A stretch of DNA of 64,000 nt from Sepiola atlantica (lineage: Eukaryota; Mollusca; Cephalopoda; Sepiida; Sepiolidae): positions 87,605,714 through 87,669,713 of the forward strand of contig OY744517.1 of NCBI GenBank assembly GCA_963556195.1. The letters are read 5' to 3'. Positions within the stretch are counted from its first letter, which is position 1. Every line of letters starts with the position of its first letter. Made by a program: the position numbers and the translations under genes. Below, piece by piece: positions 54,297 through 64,000 of the stretch. The notes under the pieces were generated by a model. The model made no database searches and had not been told where the DNA came from. It worked only from the letters and a program-made list of their open reading frames with translations.

Positions 54297-54858
54297 TTAA
54301 TAACGTTTCCTTTTCGGATCTATCTCTAGGTAGTCCGGAGCCATTCGTTTTCTTTTTGGTTGTCGTTTACGTGTGACTACCTGGGGTGCTGCTAAGTTGA
54401 AGGTGTCATATATCACGTCCATCACGTCTACTCTTTGTGGGGCGCTGTCAGTGTCATCTGACAGTCTTTTTCTGATCTGATTTAGATGTCTCTTATGCGA
54501 GAACCGTGGTCCTTTTATGATATAGACCATCGATCCGATCCTCTTTTCAATTGTACCGGGTTCCCAGAACGATGCATTGTTTTTGAACATCTTAAAATAT
54601 ACCCTATCTCCTGGGTTGTATTTTTTCTTCGGTACCGTAGAGATTCGGTCATAATTATTATGTTTAGGTAATAATTTATCAAACACGGACTTCACATTCC
54701 GCGCAAACATCATCTCTGCGGGGGATAATGATGATGCTATGTTCATGTTTTTTGTAATTCTATATACCTGTAAGAATTGTTGTAAAGCCTTCTCCTTAGG
54801 AGTATCACCGGCCTTTTTTAATGCTCTTTTTAATGTGTCTACGAAGCACCTGGCCGTT
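54297..54858 (-). pseudogene. pol: Integrase C-terminal part of pol, shifted frame
   Basis: Continuation of pol after the deletion near 54858. It begins with CFVDTLKRALKKAG, runs through YRITKNMNIASSLSPAEMMF, and then the integrase C-terminal domain (VYFKMFKNNASFWEPGTIEK, GSMVYIIKGPRFSHKRHLNQ). It closes with a basic QPKRKRMAPDYLEIDPKRKRY tail. The open part from an ATG is 54297-54746, but no independent start is expected. This is the pol tail, not a separate gene or env. The domain helps integrase bind DNA and target sites. Confidence 0.88.
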
Positions 54859-57414
54859 TGACCTAGGATGATACGGGGGCGTCGTTATATGTCTGATTTG
54901 AAACGTCGCGCAGAACTCCTCAAAATCTGATGACGTGAACTGTGTCCCATTATCACTCACCAAACAATCCACTACCCCAAAACGGGCAAATAGTTCATGT
55001 AGGAATCTTATCGTAACCTCTGACGTGGGACTCCTGCAACGTAGTACCTCGGGCCTCTTTGAAAAACTGTCGACTACGATTAAGTAGTAAAATCCTTCCA
55101 ATGGTCCCGCGAAATCCACGTGAATTCTTTCCCAAGGACAGTCGGTCTTTGGCCATGGGCTATGCTTTATACGCGGTGCTTTTGCCGCTAAGGCACAGCC
55201 TTTACAAAGCTTTACTGCTTTTTCAATGTCATTGTCCATACCTGGCCAGTACACAAAACTCCTCATTAACCCCTTCATCCTGGTTATCCCTGGATGGCCA
55301 ACATGAAATTCTTTCAGAATTTGTTTTCGTAGTTTTTCTGGGATGACCACCCTTTCGTTATGCATGAGTACGTCATCACAGAGTAAGAAACTCTTTGCCG
55401 CATGTAAATCCTTATCTACCAATTTCATTTTTGTTCTGGTGATAAATTCATCCTCTTGAGCTTCTTTTTTTATCTCGTATAGTGTCACCGGGAGCTCTCT
55501 CACTGCGTTGCACAAAATCTCTTTAAAATCTCCTTCTGTTTGAAGAGACGCAATCACTGTGTCTTCTAGAGTCTCTCTCTGTTTTGGCACTAATCTCGAC
55601 AATCCATCTGCATGATAGATTTTATTTGAATGTAAATGTTGCATTTTAAAGTTGTAGTTTAATAAGATAGTTCCCCATCTTTGTAGTCTATTAGCTGTAT
55701 ATACAGGTAGGCCTTTTTTAGATCCATAAATTGTAATTAGCGGCTTATGGTCTGTCTGTAAGGTAAATTGTCTACCATGTATGTATCGGTGAAACTTTGT
55801 TACTGCAAATATTATTGCTAGGGCTTCTTTCTCGATTTGAGAATACTGTTTTTCCACTGGGAGCAAGGTCCTTGATGCATGTGCAATGGGTTTATGGGTT
55901 CCATCAGGCATTTTGTGTAGGATACATGCTCCTAAACCATATGAACTAGCGTCGCTAGCTACGATTATGTCCAATTCTGGATTGTAATGTGTTAGAAATA
56001 ACTCTGACGTAAGTCTTTCTATGATTTTATTAAATGCATCCTGACATTCAGGTGTCCATACCCAGGCTTTACCTTTTTTTAATAGCTCATTTAATGGAGC
56101 ACGCAAATTATGCATTTCTGGGATAAAAGCCTGATAGTAATTTGCTAGGCCCAGAAAACTCTGTAATGTCATGACGTTTTCTGGCGCCGGCATGTTTTTT
56201 ATTGCGGTAGCCCTTTCTGGGTCTGGTCTTCTGCCGTCCTTGTCGATCACATGACCCAGATATTTTATTTCCTCCAGGAAAAAATCACATTTTTCTTCTT
56301 TTACTTTGAACCCATAATCTTGGATTCTCGCAAACACTTGATTTACATGTTTTTGGTGTTGTTCGATATCTTTGCTGTTGATCAAGATGTCATCGAGATA
56401 CGCTATTGCGAAATCGAGTCCGCCCAGCATTGTGTCCATTACTTGTTGGAAAATGGCTGGCGCGACCTTAACTCCGAACGCTAATCTTTCGAATTTATAT
56501 AAACCACGATGTGTGTTTATACATAACAGCTTAGAACAATCTTTATCCACCGGTATTTGTAGGTATGCCTCACTTAGGTCTATTTTTGAAAAAAATCTTC
56601 CTCCATTTAAGCTTGTAAACACTTCTTCCGGGGTATGGAGTGGGTAGTGATAGTCCGCGAGGGCAGTATTCAGTCCTGTTGAAAAATCTGCACATACACG
56701 AATCTCATTAGATTTTTTCTTTACATAAACCGTGGGTGCTGCCCACTGGCTGTGTTGTACTTTTGATAAAATACCCATCTTTACCAGTCGGTCTAATTCA
56801 GCGTTTATTTTTTCAATCGAGGCGAAGGGTACTTTCCTTTCTTTTCTAAATACCGGCAGTACATTTTCTTTTAGACGGAATTTTGCAGTCATTTTAGTGC
56901 AGCATCCAAGACCGCCAGAAAAAACCTCTGGAAACGAGTTTTTTAATTCTCGTTGTAGTTTTTCCGATTCTGTTGCGCGACTATTTATTTTTTTACAAAA
57001 TGTATTTATCGGCAACTTCCATAAATCAAATGCCTGCATAAAATCTGAACCAAAAAGATTATTCGAATCCTTCAGTACCAGTAGTTTGAGTTTTTTAGCA
57101 TTTCCCATTAGGGACACATTTGTGATTAATTCTCCTTCAAATGTAATTCTTTCACCAGTAACTGTGCTTGCCAGCCTGTTTGTTCTTGATAGAGTAGGTT
57201 TATTTAATCTCCTCCATGTATGTAAATTTATAATGGAAACGTCTGAACCAGAATCCAATTGCAATTTTATATTTTTATCCAGGATTTTCACCTGTACATA
57301 TTTTCTTATGTTCATGCCAGTTTCCTTCTTTGTCCTAGTGGCTTGAATCCGCATTTTATTTCCTCTGCCCGTTCTGCAGTGCGAACTTTTATGTCCAACT
57401 TTTTTGCATTTCAT
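54805..57414 (-). pseudogene. pol: Pol polyprotein (protease, RT, RNase H, integrase)
   Basis: 869 open codons; the first ATG lies inside a zinc knuckle and is not the true start, since gag and pol share the frame. Domains: second CCHC knuckle (KCKKVGHKSSHC, residues 2-13), protease active site LDSGSD (53-58), reverse transcriptase with FSKIDLSEAYLQI (275-287), LAFGVKVAPAIFQ (311-323) and catalytic YLDD (339-342). RNase H has SDAS (Asp488), EKEALA (Glu530) and TDHKPL (Asp555). The integrase zinc site includes CKGC (737-740), then catalytic Asp767 (HVDFAGP) and Asp821 (SDNGTQF). The third residue, Glu, is missing: right after SNGQ (852-855) about five bases are deleted and the frame shifts. 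Polymerase functions look complete, but integration does not. Confidence 0.93.
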
Positions 57415-57447
57415 ACAGGTTTTAAAACGGAATGGGCACTCATTGTA

Positions 57448-57933
57448 TCAATGTGGATTACCACAGCGTGAACAAGGGCTTGGTGGCAATTTATTTATTT
57501 TTTTACTGGTTTGGTTTGTCTTTGTTACATCAAAATTATTATTTCTTATTTTTCTATAAGGTTGAGCTTTTGTTTTTTGATGTACCTTTTTTATGTGCGC
57601 AATGCCGGACAATTCAATGTCTTTTGAGTCCTGTTTTACATTTACAAATCTTTGACAGTCCTCAGCCAACTTTTGCAGCGTAAGGCTTGGTTCATTCTCT
57701 AATTTATTTAGAGCTCTACGCCTTATCTCCGTGTCATTTCCTGAGATTAAACCTTGTACAAAAATTAGACACTTGAAATTATCTGCACTTAATTCAGTTA
57801 GTTTAAAATCGTCACAATGCTTGTTCACTATCGATGCAAAAGTAGCATAATCTTCCTCGTCTTTCTTTACCAGGTTCATGCACTTCCATCGTTTGTGGAA
57901 TAGTGTAGTTCTTGGACTAAACAGTTCTGTCAA
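57448..57933 (-). pseudogene. gag: Gag C-terminal part (capsid end and first zinc knuckle)
   Basis: 161 open codons. Contains FSPRTTLFHKRWKCMNLVKK, CDDFKLTELSADNFKCLIFV, LQKLAEDCQRFVNVKQDSKD, the conserved second half of Mag-group Gag, and starts the first zinc knuckle CSRCGNPH. The frame then meets TGA (57448-57450), and the same frame continues with the remaining cysteine and a second knuckle into pol. The TGA replaces one of the four residues between His and the last Cys of the knuckle. Whether it is read through or is simply a mutation cannot be told from one copy. The upstream part of gag is one frame away. Confidence 0.88.
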
Positions 57934-57947
57934 TAAACCAACCGCTT

Positions 57948-58379
57948 CTATGAAGTTAGCTCGCTAGTTTTCCGAGGCAAAATGAAATCCACGAATTTGG
58001 TATGTTCTGTGGTATTTAGTTTTCTAAGAAGGAGGCGTAGCTTCTTCGCATCACTCCAACCACCGCAGTCAATTTTATATAGGTCTTCATATCTTCGGAA
58101 ATATTCTTCAAATGTATTATTTTCCGTGTATGAGTAATTATCAATACTGTTCCAAATTTCGTTCTGCGAAAACGTGTCGTCTTTTTCATTTTGTTGGTCA
58201 CTGCGCGATATTGTTTGTATCAGAAATTCCAATCTTTCATCATACTCCTTTTTGAGTAATAAAATATTTTGGTTCTGTTGTAATAAAAGCTTTTGAAATC
58301 TTTCCTCAGTTTGTTGTTGCTGGGATATTTGGAATTTCGTTAGTTCGGCGATTATAGACTTAATATCTTCCATATTCAA
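57948..58379 (-). pseudogene. gag: Gag N-terminal part
   Basis: 143 residues from the ATG at 58377-58379. The N-terminus is glutamine-rich and likely coiled coil (KFQISQQQQTEERFQKLLLQ). The capsid-like segment with YRRYEDLYKI-type sequence and LRLLLRKLNTTEHTKFVDFI follows. It ends at a premature TAG (57948) because of a one-base shift near 57955; the missing continuation FIEAVGLL lies in the frame of the next gag block. The start is the first ATG after a long leader. Confidence 0.87.
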
Positions 58380-59402
58380 CCATTTAGTTTCTGATTTTAT
58401 TTAGAAAATTAATATTTTCTTATTATCTTATGATTTTATAAGAGTTCTTTTCTTTAAATTAGCGTTTGCTAGGCGCCGTTTTTAATTATGAAAAGATTAT
58501 GAAACTTTTCCTTTTCTCTATATACGCGTATATTCACTTATTTTTTTATTTTGAAAATTAATATTTTCTCGTTATTTAATGAATTTATAAGAAGTTCTTT
58601 TCTTTAAATTAGCGTTTGCAAGACGCTGAGTTTTAGTTATGAAAAGATTATGTAATGTTTTTTTCTTATACACGTTTTTAATTTTAACGAAGAGAAAAAA
58701 AAATCTGTTTCACAATTAATTCTTTCTGCATTTTAAAATATTTCAGTACAAGTCGGAAAAAAGAAAAAAAAAAGAGAGAGAAAATAAAACTGACCTTTTT
58801 TTTTATCGTGCGTCTTTTTTTTTATAGAGTAACGCACGTGTGTTCATTTCATGTTTTTGTTTCATATCTGTTCTTAAAATGAAGCACGTGGTGTCGGTTT
58901 CATTTTTTTTTGTGTGTGTTCGTCAAAAAAAACTCGCTGTGACGTTCGTCTAAAAAAAAACAATACCCGCTTAATCTTGGTGTTCGATATTTCTTTTGTT
59001 TTGTTTTTTTAGTTTTCCAACCCAGAGAAAAAACGCGCATTCAATTTCAGTTGTTTTTGTTTGTTTTTTTTTTGTTTTTTTTAACTAGTTTTCCCAAACT
59101 AGAGGAACGCGCACCCAATTTCAAGCTGTTTTTTTTTTTTTCGATAAGCAGTTTTAAAACTTAGAGCACAACAGGTCCATTTCAGTTTTCTTTTTCTTAA
59201 AAGAAAACAATTTTCTCGCACTAAAGAATTCAACGTGTTTGTTTTTTTTTTCAGTTGAGTTCTCTTTTCTTCTCTCGACCGTACGGCAAAAACCTTTGTT
59301 TTGTTTTTTTTGTTTTTGTTTTTTGCGTGCGGCTTGCTGCATTAACCTTGTGAGTGCATTTTCACGTGGTATTTTCAGTTTGTTTTTTTTACCCAAGAGT
59401 TC
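58380..59402 (-). other. Leader of the minus-strand Gypsy element, with internal repeats
   Basis: About 1 kb between primer site and gag, A-rich on the transcribed strand. 58395-58515 and 58545-58680 are diverged direct copies (TCTTTAAATTAGCGTTTGC in both, plus-strand reading). Between 58800 and 59330 several degenerate units of 60-100 bp each carry a CGCGC/CACGTG-type word followed by a T-rich run. A frame at 59154-59456 is composition-driven. Confidence 0.75.
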
Positions 59403-59421
59403 GAATTGCCTCGTCGCCATT
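59403..59421 (-). promoter_or_regulatory. Primer binding site, tRNA-Ser type
   Basis: On the minus strand, one base after the LTR, TGGCGACGAGGCAATTCGA. The first 11 bases are complementary to the 3' end of tRNA-Ser(GCU) (CTCGTCGCCA), the primer used by the Mag group. Confidence 0.75.
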
Positions 59422-59645
59422 TGTTGTGGACCTGGGTAAAGCTGAATAAATGACACAGGAACACATGGTTTAAATGAACAAAGGTATATATTATATAATA
59501 GAAAGAAAGATATTACAAGGAGAGGTTGCTCTCAACCGCCATTGCTGGTTTGCCTGGGAAGAAGAGGACAAGTGTCACGTGCTTCCCGTATTTATAAGGT
59601 GGACGAGTCCATTAGTTCTCTGTAGGTAGGTACAGCACCATAACA
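59422..59645 (-). repeat. 5' LTR of the minus-strand Gypsy element
   Basis: The transcribed strand begins TGTTATGGTG and ends CCACAACA. A TATA-box-like TATAAATA is at 59589-59596 (minus). The target duplication ATAAC follows at 59646-59650. Confidence 0.97.
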
Positions 59646-59650
59646 ATAAC

Positions 59651-60045
59651 TTAGATATCAACTCATTTTTGTTATTAAATCTGGAAGATTTTAAAGCGGA
59701 AAATACTTTAGATGTAATATTTAACACTCAATTGAATTTTGATCACAATATATACTTTTAATAGCAGCAGTAATGTGTCAGCCATGGCATGGGTGTAATG
59801 AAACATCATATCTAGAGACATGTATGGAGGTAATTATGCATTTGTCCATTACAGTCTTTCTTTCATTTAATTGGAACAGAAAAAAGAATATTTTGAATAA
59901 AAAGGGACGTAACTTTGTATTCGTCCATTACAGAGTTACTGCACTTTGTTTGGAGAAAAAAATGAAATTTATGAAAAAAAAAACGCAAAGCAAAAAAAAT
60001 TGGAAGTAAATACACTGCCGGGCAACGCCGGGTATGTGCAGCTAG
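59651..60045 (+). mobile_element. Helitron 3' part
   Basis: Ends with CTGCCGGGCAACGCCGGGTA (60016-60035; stem CCGG/CCGG around GCAACG) and, after 6 bases, CTAG (60042-60045) before T. The 5' limit is unknown, and the 59651 start is only the edge of the neighbouring element. Confidence 0.6.
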
Positions 60046-61384
60046 TATATTATACACTGAATACACTCAACTTTTTATTCTATTTCCGAATTCATTCTAA
60101 ACCAGATATTACCAATTTACATATCAGAATTGAATACTTTGTTTTATGGAAGCCATCTTATAGCATAACAAATGAATAAATTTCTTTTAATTTGTTCATT
60201 TTTAGAATGATACAGAATGCAGGGTAATCTGATTGACTACTTTAACATTTTTAATGGACATAATTGTGACTATCACCTAAGAAAGTTCTCAAAGCTGGTG
60301 GCCTTGTGCCAGAGTGATGCAGGTGCAAATGAAAAATTAAACAACATGAGATTGGTCATTATAAAATAATATAAACATACACGTCACGAATAACGGAATC
60401 ACAAATTGATCTACAGGTCAAATGATGATAGTTGAGCACAGGTGTGGAGATAATGAAGAGAACAATATTAGAATCAGTCTCTTTTCTCTTCGAAACTAGA
60501 CAGACCGGGCGTCCATGTTATCCTGATTACAGCTTAGTTAAGAGATGTATTTAACACTATGTCATATGGGCATCTGAATATTATGTTCTATACTTTCTTA
60601 TCATTATCTCAAGAGATAAACCTTTATTGATCTCTATTTTGGAAGAAGACAACAACGATTTTAACTTTAATTTTGATTTCCATTTCTTAAATGAAACTCT
60701 AATTCATTAACTCAGTGTTGTTATTGGACTATCTTTATGAGGGATAGGGAAAGAAGTCGGAGCAACCTCTATATTTAGGACTTTATATGACGTATGGTAT
60801 CACTAAATCTCTGACAGCAAACTGCATTTAATTTCATTCTGCAAATCACACTTACGTCACATGTGATATGTGTGTGTGTGATGTTTGTTCAACTTTTCTC
60901 TAATTAGTCAAACTAAAAAAAGAATTGTTAAACATAGTATCACTGATGTGGGTTCTATATGAAATTTATATTTATAGAATCCATTTAATTAAAATTGCTG
61001 TTATTTAATATTAATTTTGATAAATATTTGTGTTGTATAGCCCCACTCCTGCTTGGACCGTGGCAGTACGCGTTTTGTACACTAGTCCCACTACGGGCCG
61101 TGGCCGTCCACATTTAATATTCGTCATTTTTAAAACATCATAAATCATATAGTTCATATATTGTTTGCATACCTTTAGATTTCTCCCCTGCCGTGTAGAG
61201 GGTCGCCGTCTCAATGTCGTCTAGTGGATAAATTTTTTCTTCTTTCCTTCCTGCCGTGAACCACGCCATCCTTTGTCTGCAACAAAAGCTTCCTGACAAC
61301 CTTCCCAAACAACAATCTTTTTACTTTCAATTCTTTTTATTACAAGTGTTAGTTATTTAATCAGCTGGGAGTTATTCACTACGT

Positions 61385-61385
<1 letters not shown>
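60046..61385. other. Unassigned AT-rich stretch
   Basis: 61011-61214 contains two similar short words (CCACTCCTGCTTGGACCGTG and CCCACTACGGGCCGTGGCCG) but no recognisable gene. Confidence 0.5.

Positions 61386-61428
<43 letters not shown>
61386..61428. repeat. (GA)n microsatellite
   Basis: Uninterrupted GA array. Confidence 0.95.
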
Positions 61429-61430
<2 letters not shown>

Positions 61431-61559
61431 TCATTACTTTATCTTAGTTACCTAACAATTATTTCCTTAACCATTCATGGAGGGGGGAAAGGATATCTCT
61501 CGCCTGTATTTTCTTAGGAAAATATTTCCCTTATCTGTTGTAATTTACATGGTAACAAT

Positions 61560-61880
61560 CACGTCTCATCGGTTCGCCTCCAAAACCCAGACTGGCTAAA
61601 CTCGCTTCTCATGAAGAACGAGTGAGGTCACGGATCCCTCTGTTTCCCACAAAAGGGGCTGTGACGTCACAGAGCCTCTCGCAGGGTGCACATTGACCCT
61701 TGAGCTGGGATCTCGTCACACGGTGACCTTGTCACGTTTGTGATTTCTGACTGTGAGAACAGGCCCCATTCTGCACTCGACTGTCGGATCAACCCCACGT
61801 TAATTCGCACAAGTCAAACCAACGATTTCCAACAGATACGTCCATTCCCATAGGGCCATTATCCAACATTTGTTTTGACA
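61560..61880 (-). repeat. Dispersed GC-richer repeat, partner of 33900-34225
   Basis: Reverse-complement relative of 33930-34225. It shares GGGCCATTATCCAACA, CTGTGAGAACAG and GTGACGTCACAG, with several short indels. Confidence 0.65.
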
Positions 61881-61917
61881 TCTAAATTAAAATGCAAACA
61901 CATTATTTTATTTAGTA

Positions 61918-62125
61918 TTTATTTATCTCCTTTTCAAGACTAAGAGAAATGCACTCTGGCCCACAAAAAATGCCCGAGCAGCCCTGTCAGCATAAAACGG
62001 TAAGGGCGCCCCATGCGATTAGCAATAAACTAACTCCTACTGAAAGAGAGAAGGTAAAACCTGGGAAGGTGGACCGCCTTGGACTGAACAAAACCATACC
62101 TCAGTCTACTGAACTATGAACAACA
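61918..62125 (-). mobile_element. U2-SINE family body, headless
   Basis: On the minus strand: TTGTTCAGTCCAAGGCGGTC, AGGTTTTACC, AGTTTATTGCTAATCGCATG, GGGCTGCTCGGGCAT, ending in AAATAAATA. It is the body of the U2-headed family without the head. Confidence 0.6.
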
Positions 62126-62203
62126 TCTACTCAAGCTGTGAAGCTGAGGAGAGTATTATTTTATTTACTATATTTTATAGCAGTTGTGTTATAGTGTATC
62201 AAA

Positions 62204-63050
62204 TGCCTACTATGTTATATAACCCCCATTAATTCTATGTTATATAGCTATCCAATGAGTCTTCCAATGAGTACTATGTTATATATTTTCAATGAGTATC
62301 ATGGGAAGTGACGGTGGTTGGGTGGATATCGACACGAACTGAAGACCTGGGTGTTCCAAGTTCGAATCCAGTCGGTTCCACAGTACCACTTTCACTTAGG
62401 GATGTTAGCAACCTTCTCGCGGTCCGTCCCGTAAGTACCCGATGTATTTCCAGAAAGATTTCTAACTAGAAAAACATTGGGGAAACTAATGCAAACACCA
62501 GAATCATCTGATTAACACGAAAGAAGAAGAAAAACGAGTATCATGTTATGTTGTTAGCTAATGCGTAATGTATTCTCCGATGAGTACTATGTTATTTAGT
62601 TTTCTAATAGGTGATATATCATATAATTTTCCACTAAGTATTATGTTATATCCTCATCCAATGAGTACTATGTAATATAATCATCTAATGAGTACTATGT
62701 TATATAGTGATCTAATGAGTACTATGCAATATAATCATCTAATGAGTACTATGTAATATAGTCATCTAATGAGTACTATGTAATATAGTCATTTAATGAG
62801 TACTATGTAATATAGTCATTTAATGAGTACTATGGAATATAGTCATCTAATGAGTACTATGTAATATAATCATCTAATGAGTACTATCTCATATAGTCAT
62901 TTAATGAGTACTATGTTATATAGTCATCTAATGAGTACTATGTAATATAATCATCTAATTAGTACTATATAATATAGTCATCTAATGAGTACTATGTTAT
63001 ATAGTCATTTAATAAGTACTATGTTATATAGTTTACCCCTGAGTACTTTG
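62204..63050. repeat. 27-bp minisatellite, at least 15 copies
   Basis: From about 62642 to 63047, 15 consecutive units of ATGTAATATAGTCATCTAAT plus GAGTACT with few changes. Diverged, irregular units extend left to about 62204. A tRNA-SINE (62304-62535) interrupts the left part. Confidence 0.93.
62304..62535 (+). mobile_element. tRNA-derived SINE with 10-bp target duplication
   Basis: GAGTATCATG flanks both sides (62294-62303 and 62536-62545). The head carries GACGGTGGTTGGGTGGATAT (A-box region) and CAAGTTCGAATCCAGTCGG, a near-consensus pol III B box. The body TTAGCAACCTTCTCGCGGTC and AGTACCCGATGTATTTCCAG is shared with 12901-13102, and the A/G-rich tail is GAAAGAAGAAGAAAAAC. This is the best preserved copy of the family here. 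Confidence 0.9.
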
Positions 63051-63065
63051 TTATATGACCATCTC

Positions 63066-64000
63066 ATCTTTTTAGTATCTCAAGAAATGAAGATGTTTTT
63101 GGTCTTTTTTGTGAAAACTGGCATATTCTTTGAAGAAGACAATGATCTTAATTTTAAACTAGATTTTATTTACTTAATTAAATGGATCTCCGATTCCTGA
63201 ACTAGGAGTTTTTTTCTGAACTAATTACATAGGATGATGTATCTACACCAGTTTGTCCCTATTTAGGGCACAATCAAGAAAACTATGACTATGAATTTTA
63301 AGGGTAATACAAGCAATGAGACTTACTATATCACAATAAGAAAGAACTTTCAAAATCTATTCAACGTTGGTGCCAGCTCCAACTCCTTAACTAGAAGTTG
63401 CTTCTGAACTATTTTAAGGCAGGGGGGGGGGGGGGCTTAGCCCTTTTTATTTCTCAGAACTAAACATGATGTGTAGCTTCACTAAAAATCATGGCAGCAG
63501 CTAAATTTAATATCAATCTTTAAATGTAACCCATGTCACGTGGTTAATCTAACCAATCAACTGCCCACGTTTGATATGGGAGTCTAGCTGACGCTTTGGT
63601 CATTCTCGGTCAATCATCCAGGATAAACACAGTTGCACTTGGATAACAATCTGTACACTTCACTTCCAAAATATAAAAAGAAAAATGCAATAGTCACACA
63701 TCAAGTTGACTAACATAAGCAAATGCATGTACGCTCCCTTAAAAGTTCGGATTAGCTAATGTAGGTACTGTAATCCTAACTACTACATTGTTTCTAATTC
63801 TCGACACACCACAACATAATTCTCATCTCGTAGCCATGCAAATAACCAATACCTCTCTATGCCTTAGAATACAACCCTTGCCTGCTAAACCCATGACCAC
63901 AATGTTTCCTATTTAGAATTTGATCCAGCTGAAATAAATATCCAATTTATTCTCGACGGCCGTACATCCGAACAACACCATATCAATGCACGTGTGCCTC
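63066..64000. other. Unassigned stretch
   Basis: A G-run at about 63422-63434 is the only low-complexity feature. No gene or repeat recognised. Confidence 0.5.

Larger units (their letters stand above)
54041..59645 (-). mobile_element. Ty3/Gypsy LTR retrotransposon, Mag-like, young but damaged
   Basis: 5605 bp on the minus strand. LTRs are 224 bp each (54041-54264 and 59422-59645) and differ at one base, and ATAAC is duplicated at 54036-54040 and 59646-59650. Internal order in transcription direction: long leader, gag, protease, reverse transcriptase, RNase H, integrase. There is no env. Gag and pol share one frame, as in the Mag group. Damage: a frameshift in gag near 57955, a TGA in the first zinc knuckle (57448), and a short deletion in integrase near 54858. 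Near-identical LTRs point to recent insertion. Confidence 0.95.

Noticed and set aside
54297..54746. Possible env or accessory gene after pol
   Set aside because: The sequence is the integrase C-terminal domain in a shifted frame; no signal peptide or membrane segment.
56732..57346. 204-codon plus-strand frame
   Set aside because: Antisense of the protease and reverse transcriptase of the minus-strand Gypsy element.
62640..63050. CRISPR-like array
   Set aside because: Units are contiguous 27-bp repeats without unique spacers, in eukaryotic AT-rich DNA.

Overview
The window looks like intergenic DNA from a coleoid cephalopod, most likely an octopus. It is strongly AT-rich, with dozens of (AT)n, (GA)n, (ATT)n and (ATCT)n tracts. 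It carries layered transposable elements and LINE 3' ends of a kind I associate with octopus genomes. I found no convincing host protein-coding exon in 64 kb. Every open frame that can be explained belongs to a transposable element. The species call rests on repeat style and memory, not on a marker gene.

Layout. 0-8.8 kb: foldback repeats, a tRNA-headed element with a hammerhead-like 3' part, a 328-bp tandem dimer, a Helitron end, two U2-snRNA-headed SINEs, a 5S-rRNA-derived element, LINE tails and a 350-bp purine tract. 8.8-17.8 kb: SINE relics, a minus-strand LINE with reverse transcriptase motifs, a tRNA-SINE with a 12-bp target duplication, a Helitron 3' end and the most complete U2-SINE. 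17.96-22.51 kb: a Ty3/Gypsy-type element on the plus strand with TSD CATAA, an intact gag with two CCHC knuckles, a canonical -1 frameshift signal and a broken pol. 22.5-40 kb: a tandem dimer of a tRNA-headed repeat carrying two near-perfect type I hammerhead ribozymes (24.77-25.28 kb), long palindromes, repeat pairs and LINE fragments. 40.6-41.95 kb: a Tc1/mariner element with DD41D spacing. 43-53 kb: Helitron ends, degenerate tandem repeats, LINE tails, and a 617-bp hAT-type MITE nested in a SINE-like repeat. 54.04-59.65 kb: a second Ty3/Gypsy element on the minus strand (Mag-like features, TSD ATAAC, LTRs differing at one base in 224). Its gag and pol carry a frameshift, an in-frame stop, and a small deletion that removes the integrase glutamate. 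60-64 kb: SINE relics and a 27-bp minisatellite split by a tRNA-SINE.

How the parts relate. Autonomous-type elements (two Gypsy elements, LINEs, the mariner) sit beside non-autonomous passengers that would depend on such enzymes (U2-, 5S- and tRNA-headed SINEs, MITEs, Helitron termini, hammerhead repeats). The most interesting signals are the hammerhead tandem repeat and its decayed relatives, the U2- and 5S-headed SINEs, the frameshift signal of the first Gypsy element, and the integrase deletion in the otherwise young second one. Boundaries of the two LTR elements, the mariner, the hAT MITE and two tRNA-SINEs are exact, from target-site duplications. Boundaries of other repeats are approximate.
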